Part shown: in pieces, positions 1 to 12,423 of the stretch | How positions within the stretch are numbered: the stretch's first letter is position 1 | How the letters are laid out: each line of letters begins with the position of its first letter | Origin: Saccoglossus kowalevskii | Lineage: Eukaryota > Hemichordata > Enteropneusta > Harrimaniidae | DNA: 35,357 nucleotides | NCBI RefSeq assembly: GCF_000003605.2 | Contig: NW_003150760.1 | Location: forward strand, 132,591-167,947 | Direction: 5' to 3' | Translations under genes and position numbers: made by a program | Notes under the pieces: model-generated | Seen by the model: the letters and a program-made list of their open reading frames with translations, nothing else | Database searches by the model: none | Told to the model about the DNA's origin: nothing

Positions 1-1490
1 TTTATTTACAGCGTATCCCCCTCCCCTTGCTGGTTCCAGTGACCCGCATCCCTGTTATTTGTTTATTAAAGTACAGGAAACCATATATATTGTGTTGTGT
101 TGATTTGTTATAATCGTTACTGGTATATTTCTTTCTCTGCACAGTCTCAGTTGTGGTGATATACATTCACCAAACGATCCCCACCCTGTGACAGCGGACG
201 AGCTGAGAGGGAGGAAACTTATAAGATAAGCACGCTACCAAAGACAAAGACTATTAGACCGGCATTAAAGACAAGCTCCCCGATCCTGCATACGGTGTAG
301 CCCCATAAAGGCCCCCCCGCATTTAACGTCACAATATAATCAATTGCAAAGACTGATCCAGCGTAAATTGGCCACCCAGCCAAAACAGCAAATCGACCAC
401 AGCATTTGTAACGTACACAAATAACATTGATTATAAGTGACTGGTCAACTGCATAAATGTTTATAGTGACATAATTTATATAGCGACCCTGACCATAATC
501 ACAGTTCCTCCCTTTGTTAAAGTGCCTGTGAAATGGCTGCTATTGTCACGCCTATCCATTGATACATAAATATTATTGATTTTTATGTTTCTAAGCATAA
601 TCTATTTTTTCAAGGGAAAAAATGCGTTTTAAAATCAGTCGACGGCAACTTTATTTTTTTGTTTTTTAAAACGAGGCTCCACATTTGTTTCTCATTTGCA
701 TACAGAAATTCCCCTTGTGACGTTCGAAGGGAAAGTAGCTGGGTAGCTTTGCATAGCCGATACGTGTAAATAAGGCGAATTTATTGTGCTGTTTTCTCAT
801 CTTCGACTAAATTGCCACTTATGTACTTGAAAGAATGAACCATAAAGAACACATATTATCAAGTTTGTTGCATTGGGTTGAGTCAGATGCGAAATGTGTC
901 CGGTCTTGTGTAGATGGTCACGGTGGTCGCCATCGCCACCGGCGCACGTTTGTACACTGTCGCTGGACTGGACAAAATCGAATTTGACGCCTGAGTTGTC
1001 TTGTTATTTAGCAGGTTACTGGGCACGTCACTACATTGTTTTATTTCATCGATCGTCTGAGTAAAAAAAAAATGAGAACATATTTTGACATTCTAAACAT
1101 TAAATTATAGTGATCAATAAAATATAGAAAAATTAAAAAAACAACAACGAGAAATCACAGTTACTAAATAAATGATAGCCGCATGGAAATAAATTTGTTG
1201 TAATGAGTGAACGCATCGGGACAAGTGCGTGAATGGCGGCGTTTAATTACTTAATCGGTTTAGTAACTCGTTTTAATGAAACATTTGGTTAATTAGATTT
1301 AGATGTACATGATTTGCTTTAGAAAAGTCTTCTCAAAGTTGTAAAGGCATTAACATTAAAGTATACAATGAATGACAACTTTATAAACTGGATAGAAGCT
1401 TTGTGTACTACAACTATTAGGCACGGAGAATCGAATCCGTTCAAGCCAAAAATAGTATCGAAATATTCACCATAAAAACAAGACAAGCGG

Positions 1491-1498
1491 TGACGTCA
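1491..1498. promoter_or_regulatory. CRE-type palindrome TGACGTCA
   Basis: A complete 8-bp CREB/ATF consensus palindrome. A second copy lies at 1950-1957. Two exact copies within 460 bp upstream of a candidate coding exon are suggestive, but an 8-mer can occur by chance and no transcription start is visible. Confidence 0.2.
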
Positions 1499-1949
1499 GG
1501 TAATCTATATGTAATTAGTATATACATAAATAAAACGTTGTTATTGTGTATCACGTGCAACATTTCACCACAGTAACATTACCTTACACAACGTAGACCC
1601 CGATAAAATTGTTCGTACTTAAGTTTACGTTTTCTTTGTCACAAAGAATTTATCTTACGTTTTGACAGATGCATATCACATACCGAACTTAAGTTTTATT
1701 GCACGCGTCCCCGGAATGTTTTCCGCACTTTCCGGTTCTAAACGCGGTGAGATAACTAAGGATTTCGGTAAAAATGGTTCGTGTGGGAAAGCTTAAGTGT
1801 ATATTTTGATAACCCTTATTCATTTCTTCTAAAATCGGTTGAAATAAACAAAATATCCTTGCTAATTTGAGCTAATATAATTACAAACTAGCATAATGGT
1901 TTACAGCAAAAAAAGATAAACAACTTTGACGGCAATCATTCGTGTCTGA

Positions 1950-1957
1950 TGACGTCA
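1950..1957. promoter_or_regulatory. CRE-type palindrome TGACGTCA
   Basis: Second exact TGACGTCA palindrome, 459 bp after the first. The assignment rests on the motif alone. Confidence 0.2.
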
Positions 1958-2878
1958 AGCTAAGAATAATTATAATGGGATAATATAAATACGTTTTAAC
2001 GCATGCGCATATTTTGATGACCCAAAAATACTGATTATGGAATTTTGCAGGCAAGTATGTTGATGTCTAAATGGCTATCCCATTACCCAACAACTCTCAC
2101 TGTCTTAACCAAATTTGCATAACATGCACGTTGAACGTAAGTTTTCAAATTATATTATTGGAACCAGTGATACAACTGAGGTTCATTTTGCACTATCTGA
2201 TGTCTGTATGTCTGCACATAGGCTATCCACCGTATATCATCCTTTGTACAACGGCTAATCAACAAAAATGGGTCATCGTAACATTTTGATTCAGAATAAC
2301 AGACATATGTACGTATAAACATGAAATACGAGAATCGAACTCACAAAAATTATTTGGAACGTGATTAAGTGATTGATTTATTGAACAAAATCGTAGAGTA
2401 TGTTTTAATGGTAGAAAATTGGTGAGCAATTATGTCTGGTAACTAGTACCAGATTGTCCACTGTGTACTGCCAGCGACATACAGCTAAAGTGTAAAACAT
2501 GTACCCAGTTACAATGGTATTTCAAGGGCATATCTCTTAATGCTATAACAATAGGAACAAATAAATATAAATATATATATAATACACAATCTCTTCTAAT
2601 CACGTGTTAAATTACTGTCTAGTAAATAAGCATGCATACTAATTCCATGTATACCTGGAGTGTGATCGAATGCATTATCAATCTCATATGTCGTTTTATT
2701 TATGTGTCCAAGTATTAGTATCTGTCGATTTCATATCCATTTTCCTGTTCATTGTGTTACATAATCCTTACACAACAGAACTTTGTTGTGAAGTCATTTG
2801 AGAAACAAACATCTATATATATTATAGACCCAGCATCAAAGCTTCCATTATAACTGCAACTCGTCCTCTTATACATAG

Positions 2879-3195
2879 GTGGAGGATGGTTGAAGTTCCA
2901 ATTTCCAGAAATTAAAACAACAAGTTTAATAAAACGTCAGTTTCCTGATGCTCCAATTGAGATAATACACGGCACTGCTGCAGGCACTGTCACTAAGTGT
3001 TTTGACAAAGAATGGAAGGATGACAATAGAATGTTGGATTTCCTAACTCATGTATTGAACTTTAGAAATTCACAACCACCAGACTGCTTGAGATATTTCA
3101 GGGATGAATGCTGTTACGTGAAAGCAAATGAAATAATGTTTGATTACACTGAAGAAGACCTCAGTATTTGGAAGAAGAAACAACATGCCCAGTAG
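2879..3195 (+). CDS. Probable terminal exon, unidentified protein
   Basis: An open frame of about 105 codons ends in TAG at 3193-3195. It is preceded by a good 3' splice site, a pyrimidine-rich tract with CTTATACATAG ending at 2878. The frame remains open back to that junction, so I read it as the last coding exon, entered in phase 1 or 2, rather than as an ORF starting at 2890. The encoded segment begins GGWLKFQFPEIK and ends EEDLSIWKKKQHAQ. It is rich in charged and aromatic residues, has balanced composition and contains four cysteines (KCF, DCL and a CC pair), unlike the AT-driven chance frames nearby. No signal peptide or membrane segment is visible. I do not recognise the family. AATAAA at 3573-3578 could serve as its polyadenylation signal. 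Upstream exons were not found in the window. Confidence 0.5.
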
Positions 3196-5936
3196 TAATT
3201 TAGATTACACGAGTTTTGCTTTCGAAATACCTAATTTTATTAATAGATATTTTACTTATCTAGTTGTTCAAATATTTCTAGCTTCTCTGAAACTGCTCAA
3301 CGCGATTGCTGTGTATAATGATATACACACTTTACTAATCTAACTTTTCATGGCAATCTGTCATGGTTGTCTTGTATAATATTTTAATGTATAGTTTTTG
3401 TCAAATTTAGAAGCAATGGTCCAATTTGATTGAATGTTAGGCCACGCATGTGTTTTTAGTTTTTTTCTTTTTCGTTTAGAGATGATATTCATGTTTGTCG
3501 TTCATTAATAATAATTTATATCTTTAAAGATCATTCTAGCTTAGAAATGGCATTTGAATTTAGAAATTTGAAAATAAAATTCATAATAATGTCAATAGTT
3601 TTGAATATGTAGGACTTTTGATTTTGTGATAATGATTAATATTATTATGAGAATTCGTTGTTTTGTACATTTTGCTTCTTCTTTTTTCTGTATTTATGTT
3701 CCCGTCGAACTAGGAAGACACAATTGACATTTGGCTAAAATTCGGGATGATAATTGTGCAACGTGCTCCTCAAACGCGAAATCACTTGTTACATAAAAAT
3801 GCCTCGTCAACATATTGACTACATTGGCTAATGTCGACCATTTACTATAAGAGTTGCAAAAATATGGATCCTTTGAAATGGTTCTTAGTTATAAATTAAA
3901 GATTTTGTAATTAGGGTTATGGTAAAAAAATGATATGAGATGTTGTGCAATGTGTTATTTTAAGACGAATAAGTTGTTACATAGACTTGTGTGATCACCA
4001 TCTTTGAGATTTACCAACTATGAAGACCATGCCATTTATTCATCCCCGGGTTTCGTCCTCCATTTTCCATCCCATACTATTTGATCACTTTTGTTTTCTT
4101 GCCGAAACTCCTTACAATTTAATGTCCCAGCTGTCTCAACTTTAAAACAACCAACAAAATGAGATCAATGTCCAGAAATTGAAATCATGGCAAAACAATG
4201 CAAATTCCTTCATGTCATAAACGAGGAATATATAATAAAATCATTGAGCTCTGATATTGATGGTATCATTGAAAAATTAGCCTGAAATGAAAACTTCAAC
4301 AAATTCATAGACGAAAATTTAGGATCTCATAAATTCTCGACCATATATTTATTGAGCACAATAAAACAAATACATGCGATCCAATGCAAATGAATGAACA
4401 TTAACGAAACGATACAAGATACGCCCGAAATCTCTGCTGAAAGAGCATCCAATTACAAAACAATCCCCGCGATAACAATCCGAGGAAACAATAAGTGTAT
4501 AACATCTAGGCGACAAAATTTACTAGTAAAAAGTTTCCGCAAATATATCCAGGATTCAAAATTCACGTTTACAACATCCAGACATGGAACTAAAAATTAG
4601 ATCTACTATTATCTCTATGATCCTGCCGACAAAAAATCAAGAAATGAATTTAAGCATAAATAATACCGGCCACAAAATCCCCGTGTATGAAATCTTGGGG
4701 ACATAAATTCCAGCGAACAAAATCTCAGGGACGAAAACCGGGGATAACATTTCGTGGAAAAAAAATTCTAGCTACGGGAGTGCAGTCTCATTCTGTACAA
4801 CACTATGACCATTGAACTGTAATGAGGAAGCAGAGCAATGTTTGAATGGAAAATGTCATTGGATTTTGATTGCAATGTCCAAGGAAGTGCAATGTGTGCT
4901 CTACTACTTGAGTTTGTTTTAGGAGTAGTGAAACCGATGTATTATTTCATGTTGTATAATCCACCCAATAACCGAATTGTTCCAATTCATGAAGAAATGT
5001 TGCCAAACATGAAATTTAGCGGATTTGAGATAATTTAACACAAGCGTTTTACAGAATGTATATGTCATAGCATTTCAAATTGAGTATTCTACCAACATAC
5101 CCAGGAAAAGTAGTCATGTGCAGTCCGCTCCTTCCCACATGAACTTTAGAAAAAATCGATCAGAAAAGAAAAAGAAAATGCTGTCTGAATGCTCAAAACT
5201 TATAACGAGATAACATTAAAGTAGTGAAGAATATGTATACAATAGCAATGAAGAAGTGCGCCTTATTTTTTTTCTAAAATGATTTGGATAGGCATTACTG
5301 TTTCGCAAAAATGTATTTTTTTTCATAATAATTTAATAAATAAAAACTTTATCTTTCCACTGGTCAAACAGAAAGTGATTTTGAAACAGTATTTGTTATT
5401 ACTGATATCCGAAGTGATAGTGAGAGTAAACGCATATAATTATGCTAATGTTGTAATACATGTAATTATTCACGAACACAAAAAACAAACTCCTCTCCAT
5501 TTGACCCATCAGTTCATCAATAATGTACATATAAACAAAGCTCGATCATCAAAGATAATTCGATTTATTTATAAAACTTCAAATATACAACAATATTTCA
5601 TGAAATATCATTGCTGTACTGGCTTGTTAAACATACATGCTTTGTAACTGTACTATAATATGGTTCATTACATCTTCACTGTATTTACCTACACCTTCAG
5701 AACAGACATACATACATACCGTCTGTTTTAATGTGTGAATTTATCGCTTTATATGTAGTGTATCTTGATGAAATACGTCGTTAAACGTGACTGAAAAAAA
5801 AAATTTAACTATTTTTGGCCGTAATACATAACGGTTGCTTAGCGACTATAAATAGTCACATAGCATAAATACGTATACAAATGAATATACATATATTACC
5901 ACGTAATTCCAAAACATGTAAAGATACAATGCACAT
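3196..5936. other. No gene recognised; A-rich degenerate repeats
   Basis: Probably 3' UTR at first (AATAAA at 3573-3578), then unassigned. From about 4300 to 4770 the plus strand shows an irregular recurrence of short (G/C)ACAAAATC-like words, resembling a decayed minisatellite. An open frame at 4838-5038 (66 codons, containing VVKPMYYFMLYNPPNN) is moderately protein-like but has no homologue I recognise. The frame at 5279-5647 is AT-driven and I do not regard it as a gene. A stretch ending in a run of ten A near 5794-5803 could be the 3' end of a short retroposon, which is not proven. Confidence 0.4.
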
Positions 5937-5938
5937 TA

Positions 5939-6930
5939 AGGATGCTGTATAGGTTTTTGGTATTGATTTTCTAAACGGGTGTTTCCATATAAAATATTTA
6001 CTGAACCATACAAAGCTATATATTGATGGAAAGCTTATTTCACACTGAATGTGAAATCGACAAGATAGTGTGTGTATGGACGTGTAAGGTCACGTGATCT
6101 CTGTGTAAACACAGAAGCCATTTTCGGTAAAAAAATAATTGAACCAATGAATAAACGAATTTAGTGAAACATTGGCAACAACACAGTTTTTCAGACGACG
6201 CTCACCACCATTCTGCGTTGATTGAGATATATATCTACATGATAGTTGGAGAAGAAATAATAATTTAGCTATCTTGAAAAAACAATGCGATCTTGTTCTT
6301 TTCGGTATTCAGAAATTAGAACGTAATTTCGAAACAAATAGGAAAATAGAAAAATCCCAGCGCCGCTTGAGAGGCAACATATCGAAGAGTTTCTGTGCGA
6401 AAAATTAGTATAATTCGTCCACTAGAACTCGAGATCAAAGGCCTGCAGTTGCCGTGAATCGCTGTTTTGTTTAACCGAGAAAATGGCAAAAACAACTTAG
6501 CAGCAACGTATCTTTGGCTAACTCAAAATCCGTTTGTCCCTTGGATCGTTTTCTTTCGTCACTGTCATAGTCGACCCCAAGACGGTTTCATAATCGACTG
6601 TTTGAAGAGCGAGAAATTCAACGAAATTAATACTTGTATTACTAGTCTGAGCTTGTACTGAATGCAAGAGACTGTTTATATTTGCTATGGGTGGTGACTA
6701 TTATGCAAATTATCTGTCTATTATGTCTTTGGCTGATTAATTAAAACATAGCTTTCAAAACAATGACATGTGCTTTTGTTTTTAATTAACAAAAATTGAT
6801 TTTTACACCCTATAAAAACATCCAAATCACTTTTTTTCCTACTGAGTGTTTGCTCCTTGTAGTCAAGCATTGAAAAATACAAAAAAGTAGAATTTTGGGT
6901 TTCAAAGCAAAAAAACCTACACAGCATCCT
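5939..6930. mobile_element. Non-autonomous TIR element, mariner-like, with TA target duplication
   Basis: The left end reads AGGATGCTGTATAGGTTTTT. The right end, on the opposite strand, reads AGGATGCTGTGTAGGTTTTT, one mismatch in 20. Both ends are immediately flanked by TA (5937-5938 and 6931-6932), the target duplication expected of Tc1/mariner-type transposition. The interior is 992 bp, AT-rich, and contains no transposase motif on either strand; the short frames at 6467-6661 and 6721-6927 look like chance. It is therefore best called a MITE or internally deleted copy mobilised in trans. The superfamily is inferred from the TA only. Confidence 0.7.
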
Positions 6931-7146
6931 TAAACGCAGTATACTATATAGTCATGAATAATGCAGGTAAATTATATGTTTTAGCTCATTGAGTTAATAA
7001 TTGTATGTGACACAAATATCAAAGGCATTTTTATCCTGAACAGCGTCTTCACTTTCATCACTTTTTTTATTCTTTTACTTAATCCTACTTCAGCCCTGAA
7101 TTTTTCGGTTGTCAGACCATTGTTAATTAACACATTAACATAATCG

Positions 7147-8426
7147 TTAATGATTTTTAACGATGTCAGGTTGTTCCTTCTTGTTTTTCTTATTCTTTTC
7201 TTCTAAATCTACTTTAGCCTTTAATTGTTCGGGGGTCACCTCTACATCAAATCCCATTCTAAATCTGACTTCTACTTGTGTAACTAAAGCTAATAGATTT
7301 GCTTTCGTAAGTAAGTAGGTTAGTGTCTTTGAATTGTTTTTTGTTAGATGTCCTGTTTCGCACAACTTCTGAAACAAAGCATACGCTTTTTTATTTTCGA
7401 GTTGCTCTCTTGCATTCTTTCCAATAGGCTCTTCTAATGCAGCAGTCAAGCCAACCATTGTAATGATATCTGATGAAACAAATAAGGACAGATATTAACC
7501 CAGATATAACACTGTATTGCTATTAAATATATACAAATAACATTTACAGCGAGTGAAGTGTCGTCATTTTGAACCCTTAACCTATATCACGATGCCAAAT
7601 AAATGAATATGCCCTTTTCCAAATGCTGTCTTTACAGAAATAGTGATTGAACCTACCAAATATCAATGAAAACATATTCTCATGGAGTCTTTTGTAGCAA
7701 AATATACTCTGAGGACAGATGGAGCAATCGTCATTTTAATATGAAGAAATGTGCCAATCATGTGACGTGGTCCACAAAATAACGCGTTCCACATTGGATC
7801 ACACACGATTATTACGTGGTCATCTGACACACGACATAACAACATAAATTATGAATTAATTATGATCTGATTCGAAAGAAATACAAGTGTGTTGCTCGGC
7901 AAGTGCCTTGCTGTGATAAAACTAATATAATTTGAATAAATACTAATTTGATATAAACTGTCCTGAGCATCAGTTACATTGTAGTTTTGTTGTATTTTCT
8001 ATAGTTAGGCATGCGCAAAATAGCAGCGATGTTTCGAAAACATATGTTTTAATCGCTGTTAAACGAGGACGTAGCCACAAACAGTGCTCAGCACAGAATT
8101 TACAGCAAATCAATCAAAAGACACAAAAGAGATACAAGTCATGAAATGTGTAAATAACAAAAAAATGTTTTGAGTTATCTGCAATGGGCAAGCACCTTTC
8201 CTAAAAAACCTACCCATATGGGAATGAAATCATTATAACCCAAAAAATCTACTTTTACAGTGTTGGATCTTGTCCATAAAAACATCTTTGATGGAGAATA
8301 GTAAGCTTCTTTACTATCTATACTACTTTCAAAAGAATTTATAACATAATGTTTTCTCTTACCATCTCTGCCAATTTCCTCTGACAATGAGCATAAAAAA
8401 TCCAAGAAGTGGTCAACACGTGCCAT
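7147..8426 (-). CDS. Three-exon gene model, about 195 aa, possible death-fold protein
   Basis: Three minus-strand exons join in compatible phases. Exon 1 is 8426-8214 (ATG, 71 codons, then GTAGGT). Exon 2 is 7708-7657 (after CTCAG, 17 codons plus one base, then GTAGGT). Exon 3 is 7469-7147 (after TTTCATCAG, to the stop). Exon 1 starts MARVDHFLDFLCSLSEEIG. Exon 3 carries KKAYALFQKLCETGHLTKNN followed by LTYLLTKANLLALV, and ends in a lysine-rich tail. The spacing of A..LF..L...G.L...N...L..LL resembles the second half of a death effector domain, and the first 18 residues could be helix 1. This is a weak visual match, not an assignment. The short exon 2 is inferred from phase and splice consensus. 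There is no clear promoter; the neighbours are TIR elements. Confidence 0.45.
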
Positions 8427-8429
8427 TGC

Positions 8430-9929
8430 CTGTTCTGGTTATTTTATACACAGGTGTATGCTATGCTCAGTACTGCTGCTGTCTAAGAATGCAACTATGA
8501 AGAAGAACAATAACATTAATTTATCATTTGGTTTTTAATGAGTGTAAAAGATCAGATTGAATGAACTAAAATGTGAATGTCTAAATTCCGTATATATTGT
8601 ACAATACAGTGCGCATTGTATTGCATTGTGCTGTAACAGCACAAAAACAGCTCAAAAATGAATACATGTGAAACACAGAACATGAAATAAATACGCACTG
8701 CTGCAAGTGTGTACAAAAATAACCCACCAAGAGAACAAAACTATTGTGTCCTGCGCGTGTGCCAAATTCGCTAATTACAACTCACTTGAGAAAGTGCATT
8801 TCTGTTTTAAAGTGCATCTTGTACTATCTACATAATCGAAAATTCAGGTAATTGGTTCGTAATCAGGGAATATTCGTTTTCCGTTTCAAGCCCCGATGTG
8901 TTGCTGCAAACAAAAATTACTTTTGGGGATCAATTTGTTCTGCCTCTCATTGCGACGGCTGGCATGTATTGCAACCTTAGCCATGCACGTTGAGAAACAA
9001 AATATACTTTGTGCCTAGCTAGAAAGAAAGTGTTTTGAGCGATTGCTTGGTAAAATAGCGAACGGTCAATTGAAAATATGTAACCTTTTCCCTTTGGAAA
9101 GGCACCATGGGAAATACGCCACTTCAGACCTATATCTTTTTTCAGTGACCGACAATCTTTTAAATTAGGTTATGTATTAACTGGGCATGTCATGGTAGTG
9201 TTCAAATTGTGTGAGTGTTGTATTATTGAGATTTTTTTATATATTCATATTTTGCGCCCTTTTCAGACTTATAAAGTGGCAAATTGAGTACGTCAGAAAA
9301 GCGGCGTATTTCCAATTAGTGGAAAAATCGTGAATGATATTGATATAAAGATGGAGAATAGATTTTAATTTTATAGCATACCAGCGGCATGCAATCAAGT
9401 TTTATTTTTGTTTCTGAGAATAAATCACATAGTTTGGTTATTCCCGTCTCCACATTTCTTATGGGATTTAGGGTTATTTTATAAAGTAGCTCATTAATTG
9501 AATTTACGCAATTTTTATTTTAAAAGACGTCACATAACATTACATGAATACCTTGAAACACTGTAAACAGGCCGATAATATCGCTTCACACGTTAGTGGT
9601 ATTAAACCACTTGCATTATTTTAGAAGAAAATTAAAACAAAAAAGTGTGCGTGTTCAGATAACTCACCAAGAAGCGAACTGAACTTACCACTTTATAAAT
9701 GTGAGAATAACATAATTGATAAATATTCGGGTCCTCTGCATCAGTCCATGATTGTTACAAAGTACCAATCATTTAAAAAGACGGGAATCCGCAGTGGAGT
9801 ATTTCTAATGGTGCTTTCCAAATAGAAGATTTCTGTTCAAAGCTTGACTAAACAGTTTTGAATATTGCCCCTTTTGTGACGTAGTCGACACACTTCAACG
9901 CAACATTTTTGATTGCTCGTCAAAAAGGA
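8430..9929. other. No gene recognised
   Basis: Sequence between the minus-strand gene and the repeat array. No protein-like frame is seen on either strand. It holds the small inverted-repeat element at 9110-9313. The first recognisable array sequence begins near 9930. Confidence 0.5.
9110..9313. mobile_element. Small inverted-repeat element (MITE candidate)
   Basis: GGAAATACGCCACTT at 9110-9124 is repeated in inverted orientation at 9299-9313 with 14 of 15 bases matching. The 204-bp span is AT-rich without coding potential. No target duplication is obvious, so this could instead be an isolated hairpin-forming repeat. Confidence 0.35.
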
Positions 9930-10230
9930 AAGAAAGATTTGGCCAATTGAAGACAAAATTAAAATATTCAGATAAGAGGTCACAAACAAAAATTGCACTA
10001 AAGTATTGTCACACTAAACGTTTGTCTATGTTGGATGTCAGTACAAAGTTGAAGAAACAGCCATTTTATATCATGCCAGTCTGGGTAAAAAGTTCGATTA
10101 AATCGAAACGAAAGTAAAAATGCTTAAACAGTGCTGTAGAAAGACAGATTTGTACAACTCAAGCAAAATAGAAAGAAAATTCAGATAAGACACGCAAACA
10201 AAAAGACTATACTTTAGTCTATGTACAAAG

Positions 10231-10467
10231 TCAGTACAAAGTTGAAGCAACAGGCAATTTCTGATGTTTACGCCACGTACGATAAACAGTGTCATCAGTG
10301 ACGAACCCTTGATCAAGCCATTGTCTGTAGTGCACTGTAACAACCGTATGAACTTCTCCGCAATTTAAATTAAAAGTCTCGATTCTGAAATACTCACCAC
10401 TCTGGCAAAAACTAGACTTCTCACTTAAGTCTTGTAAAAAAATGTTAAAAATACTCTCAGAAAACAA
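10231..10467 (-). pseudogene. Array ORF, block Y read through into block W
   Basis: A 78-codon open frame on the minus strand of one array unit. It begins in the distal part of a Y-type block, reads through the GTGAGT donor-like site, and continues into block W. The consensus of W over units is close to QWLDQGSVTNGTVYLTWRD followed by a short tail ending STLY and a stop. Other units show the same W frame with one or more stops, and 18183-18383 is another partly open copy. I do not recognise the sequence. Whether W is coding or is an intron in the cassette is unclear, because the splice-like site at its start conflicts with continuous reading. Confidence 0.3.
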
Positions 10468-10501
10468 AATGCTGTGTAGAAACGACTCGACGCCAACTGA
10501 C
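10398..10501 (-). pseudogene. Block Y exon-like copy, frameshifted
   Basis: Bounded on the minus strand by CTCCAG before and GTGAGTA after, as in a normal exon. The length is 104 nt, one base short of the 105-nt form, because a T-run lost a base. This shifts the frame into a stop. The opening codons still read LASSRFY, as in the intact copies at 15464 and 19461. Confidence 0.4.
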
Positions 10502-11848
10502 CTGGAGACAATGACAACGTTATCAACAAATCAGCCCATCGTAACCCTCGTAATAGGTGACGTATAATTGTGTCCATGGTGATTTTTTTTAACAACACTA
10601 AAGAATTGTCATGCTAAACGTTTGTTATATGTCAGTACAAAGTTGAAGCAACATTCATTTTCTGATTGTCACGCTACGTAAGATAAACAGTGCCATTAGC
10701 GACGGACCTTGATCAGACCATTGTCTCTAATGCACTACAACAACTATATGAACTTCTCTGCAATTTAAATTAGGTGTCTCGATTCTCAAATACTCACAAC
10801 TATCGTGAAAACTAGACTTTCTTTTTATGTCTTCTAAATAAATTACATTAGATTCTCCCAGAAAACTAAATGCTGTCAAAGAACGTAGAGACAAGGACCT
10901 CGTTACAAATCAGCAAATCGTTACTCTTGTAATAGGTGACGTACAATTGTGTCCATGATGATTTTTTTTAACAACAACTACGACAAATTCTCCGTAACAA
11001 AGAAGAGATGTAATTCTCCGAATATGTTTCTTATATTGTGGAATAAACAGTGTCTGAATATAAATTAGTTCACTACTATCATGGCTACTATCATGGCAGT
11101 CTGGGTAATTAAATCGAAACGATGGTAAAATTGCATAAACGGTGCTGTGAAAGACAGATTTGTCCAATTCAAGAAAAAAATTTAATATTCAGATAAGACA
11201 CCACAAACAAAAAAATTACTAAAGTAGCGTCACAATAGACTTTAGTCAATGTTTTATGTCAGTACAAAATTAAAGCAACGGCTGCAATTTTAAATCATGC
11301 CAGTTAGAGTGAGAATGTAGTCGATAAAATCGAAACGACGTGAAATTGCATTACGGGTGCTGCGGAAAAACAAAGACAGATTTGGCCAATTCAAAAAAAA
11401 ATATTCAGATAAGACACCACAAACAAAAAAATGCACTAAAGAATTGTCATACTAAACTTTAGTCTATGTTATATGTCAGGACTAAGTTGAAGCAACATCC
11501 AATTTCTGATTGTTACGCCACATAAGATAAACAGTGCCGTTAGTGACGGATCAAGTCATAGTCGCTTGTCCACTGTAACAACATATGAACTTAACCGAAA
11601 TTTCAATTTAAGTGTCTCGCTCGTCAAATACTCACCACCGTCGCGAAAACCAGACTTTCTAATTATGTCTTGTAAGAAAGCTAAACATTTATCAGGAAAC
11701 AAAATGCTGGATTAAAACGACTCGACACGGACGGACCTAGAGATAATGACCACGTTATCTACAAATCTGCCAATCGTTACCTTAGTAATTGGTGACGTAC
11801 AATTGTGCCCATGCCATGAAAGACACATTTGGCCAATTCAACAGTGCC

Positions 11849-11858
11849 ATTAGTGACG
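11849..11858. repeat. LINE target site duplication, left copy
   Basis: ATTAGTGACG directly precedes the LINE and is part of the array word CAGTGCCATTAGTGACGG. The identical 10 bp follows the LINE at 14656-14665, where the interrupted array unit resumes with AACCCTTGATCAAG. Confidence 0.85.
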
Positions 11859-12404
11859 GCACCAATTTAGAGGGCCATTCCTTTTCATACAGTTCAGATG
11901 TATTGAATGGGATTCGTGAATCAAAATCAGAGTTAAAAGATCTACGTAGTAAATATGACGACATGAGTAACAGGTCTCGCCGAATAACCACCAGGAGAAA
12001 AGTTCGGAATCGTGGAAAGAGTCTGAAACCATCGTGAAAAGCATAATTAAAACAAATTAGGAATTATTTCAAATGTGGAGTTTCAAAGAGTGCATCGTGT
12101 TGTCTTTCAATGACGGAAAACTTATCGTCGCTATGTATACTAACTACAAGAACAAAGAAATTATCCTAAAATACGCGTCGCGGCTACAAGGATCAAATAT
12201 GTATATTGATGAGGACTATTCAAAAGAGATCAGATTTAAAGGAAAAAAATGTTCGAGTTCAGAAAAGCGTTGAAGAATGATGAGCCTAACATAAGGGCAT
12301 ACGTGAATTACGACAAACTCTCCGTGAAGAAACAGAGTGGAAAACGAACACTGTACGAATACGACGACGCTCAACATAAAGTGATCATATGCCAACCAAA
12401 GTAG
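11859..12404 (+). pseudogene. LINE ORF1 remnant (L1-ORF1-like RNA-binding protein)
   Basis: Pieces of ORF1 lie in shifting frames. A heptad-like stretch (SDVLNGIRESKSELKDLRSK, about 11899-11958) is followed by SESWKESETIVKSIIKTN, then after a frame change by LGIISNVEFQRVHRV, then after another by FNDGKLIVAMYTNYKNKEII. The last part, to the TAG at 12402-12404, includes FRKALKNDEPNIRAYVNYDK. Coiled coil, RRM-like core and C-terminal domain in this order are the layout of L1-type ORF1 proteins, which coat the element's RNA. At least three frameshifts and several stops make it non-functional. ORF2 begins 20 bp downstream, as in two-ORF LINEs. Confidence 0.75.
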
Positions 12405-12423
12405 CAGTCTGGTCAACGCCTTC

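Larger units (their letters stand above)
1..2870. other. No gene recognised
   Basis: AT-rich sequence on both strands with only short open frames. The longest (2071-2289, plus strand, 72 codons) has hydrophobic low-information composition and no domain I recognise. A run of AT dinucleotides lies near 2566-2582. Two full TGACGTCA palindromes are listed separately. Promoter or 5' exons of the gene whose last exon is at 2879 could lie here, but I cannot delimit them. Confidence 0.5.

Noticed and set aside
1410-1450. GAATCGAATCCG as a possible tRNA B box
   Set aside because: No A box, anticodon stem or acceptor stem pairing can be found around it.
5279-5647. 122-codon plus-strand frame
   Set aside because: Rich in I, N, K, H and Y as expected from AT-rich DNA; no motif, no splice or promoter context.
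8441-8448. TATAAAAT on the minus strand before the gene at 8426
   Set aside because: It lies only 15 bp before the ATG, too close for a TATA box serving this start, and such words are frequent in AT-rich DNA.
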